This document shows, piece by piece, positions 63,101 through 64,000 of a stretch of DNA of 64,000 nt. A program made the position numbers and the translations under genes. Source of the stretch: Oxyruncus cristatus (lineage: Eukaryota; Chordata; Aves; Passeriformes; Cotingidae); the NCBI GenBank assembly GCA_013399855.1, contig VXAY01007399.1, positions 1 through 64,000 of the forward strand. The letters run 5' to 3'. The notes under the pieces are model-generated. The model ran no database searches. It was not told where the DNA came from and saw nothing but the letters and a program-made list of their open reading frames with translations. Position 1 is the first letter of the stretch; every line of letters begins with the position of its first letter.

Positions 63101-64000
63101 AGAAATTGTTAGAACAACTCCTGGGATGGGATATACTTAGGCATAATCAGGAGCAAGCACAGGTCAGCAACCACTAGCAACAATCAGGTTAGATGTGGCC
63201 AGCCTGTTTTGGGAAGTAGGATTGGGCAGTCTAATATAATTGCTCTCGGGGCCAAAGAATGGGACCTAGCTGGTTTTAAATTTTTGATACACATATAGCC
63301 ACAAAGCTTTTGCGAGTCCAGGAAAGAGGAAGATCTTCAAATCTCTGTCATCTAAATGTGTCAAAACATCTTGAACCAGGCTGCGTCAAACCAGGCAGGG
63401 CTCTGGACAAAAAGGCTGAGTTACACCCTTAAGTCCTGTAATGACAATGCTAATCAAGAAATTAAGACCAGAGGAAGAAAAGAAATGTATAAAAATTGGA
63501 ACTTCAGTTGTGAATTTCAACACATCTTAGGAAGATATGTTCTCATAAAAACTGTTATGCTTATGCCCTTGAAATTCATTCTTTTCCACATAGTTCTGGA
63601 TGTTTTCCAACAACTGAGTGCTGCATGGTACAGGCATGACCCAGGGATTAAAAGAAACAATTGGGTCAAATAAGTATTATTCCAGAAAAAGAAATTCCAA
63701 ACCTCTTCCAGTCTTGAGGATTAAAAATTTCTGCAGAGTTCATCTTTTAGTAGAATTCATTTAGGACGCTATGAAACTTAGTCAACTTTTTGCAGTCCTG
63801 AATATTTTCTGCAGGCATCTGCTCTCAAATTAAAGCTCTGACATGTGACCTCTCAGAGCTTTGCCATATAATAGCCACATTTCCCTCAACACATATGAAC
63901 ATACACCTTTGCATTGTTCTTATGCAAAACTGAGTTGCTTTACCCTGCGATATGAAACAATCTTTTGATAGTCTTGTTGTATATCTTCAAGTTGGAAAGA
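60124..64000. other. Mostly unannotated stretch
   Basis: A 32-bp tandem repeat at 61811-61874 is listed separately. I see no exon, RNA gene or clearly nameable transposon. The part at about 62820-63260 is somewhat richer in G+C, but I could not find paired LTR or TIR ends. Confidence 0.5.
61811..61874 (+). repeat. 32-bp tandem duplication
   Basis: Two direct copies (61811-61842 and 61843-61874) share CAGTATAT, TAAATGT and AAGGTCACTGT, with four mismatches that I count. Each copy carries one AAGGTCA hexamer-type motif. Confidence 0.88.

Overview
The window is vertebrate nuclear DNA, most likely from a songbird (passerine). It is AT-rich, with one multi-exon gene, long introns and no dense ORF packing. 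The only repeats I can name with confidence are bird CR1 LINE tails. Position 53821-53956 holds a tRNA-Ile-headed, CR1-tailed SINE of the TguSINE1 type known from passerines. Short N runs and single n's (22765, 46181-46298, 56596, 60111-60123) indicate a draft assembly.

The one gene I can support is the 3' end of SMOC2 (SPARC-related modular calcium-binding protein 2) on the + strand. Four coding exons (20602-20704, 21628-21902, 24406-24449, 27222-27245) join in one open frame to give the last 147 residues: the end of the linker after the second thyroglobulin domain, the extracellular calcium-binding domain with its EF-hand pair, and a short basic C-terminal tail. All splice boundaries are GT-AG and the phases agree (1, 2, 1, 0). 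The 3'UTR probably runs to about 28680. Upstream exons (Kazal, thyroglobulin, SMOC domains) were not found in 1-20601, which I read as part of one long intron.

Region by region: 1-20601 is SMOC2 intron, carrying a 952-bp terminal-inverted-repeat element (2261-3212), a palindromic tRNA-SINE-like foldback (10074-10312), a CR1 scrap and small satellites. 20602-28680 is the SMOC2 3' gene end, with a diverged ~98-bp tandem repeat in one intron and a perfect MAF recognition element in the last intron. 28681-64000 is gene-poor sequence downstream of SMOC2, with CR1 and SINE copies, a purine tract, a C/A tract, microsatellites, hairpins and a probable assembly duplication around the 46.2 kb gap.

I saw no new multi-gene system. 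The best leads are the inverted-repeat element, the possible intronic polyadenylation isoform of SMOC2, and the MARE-containing stretch of the last intron. The long ORFs outside SMOC2 look like chance open frames in AT-rich DNA.
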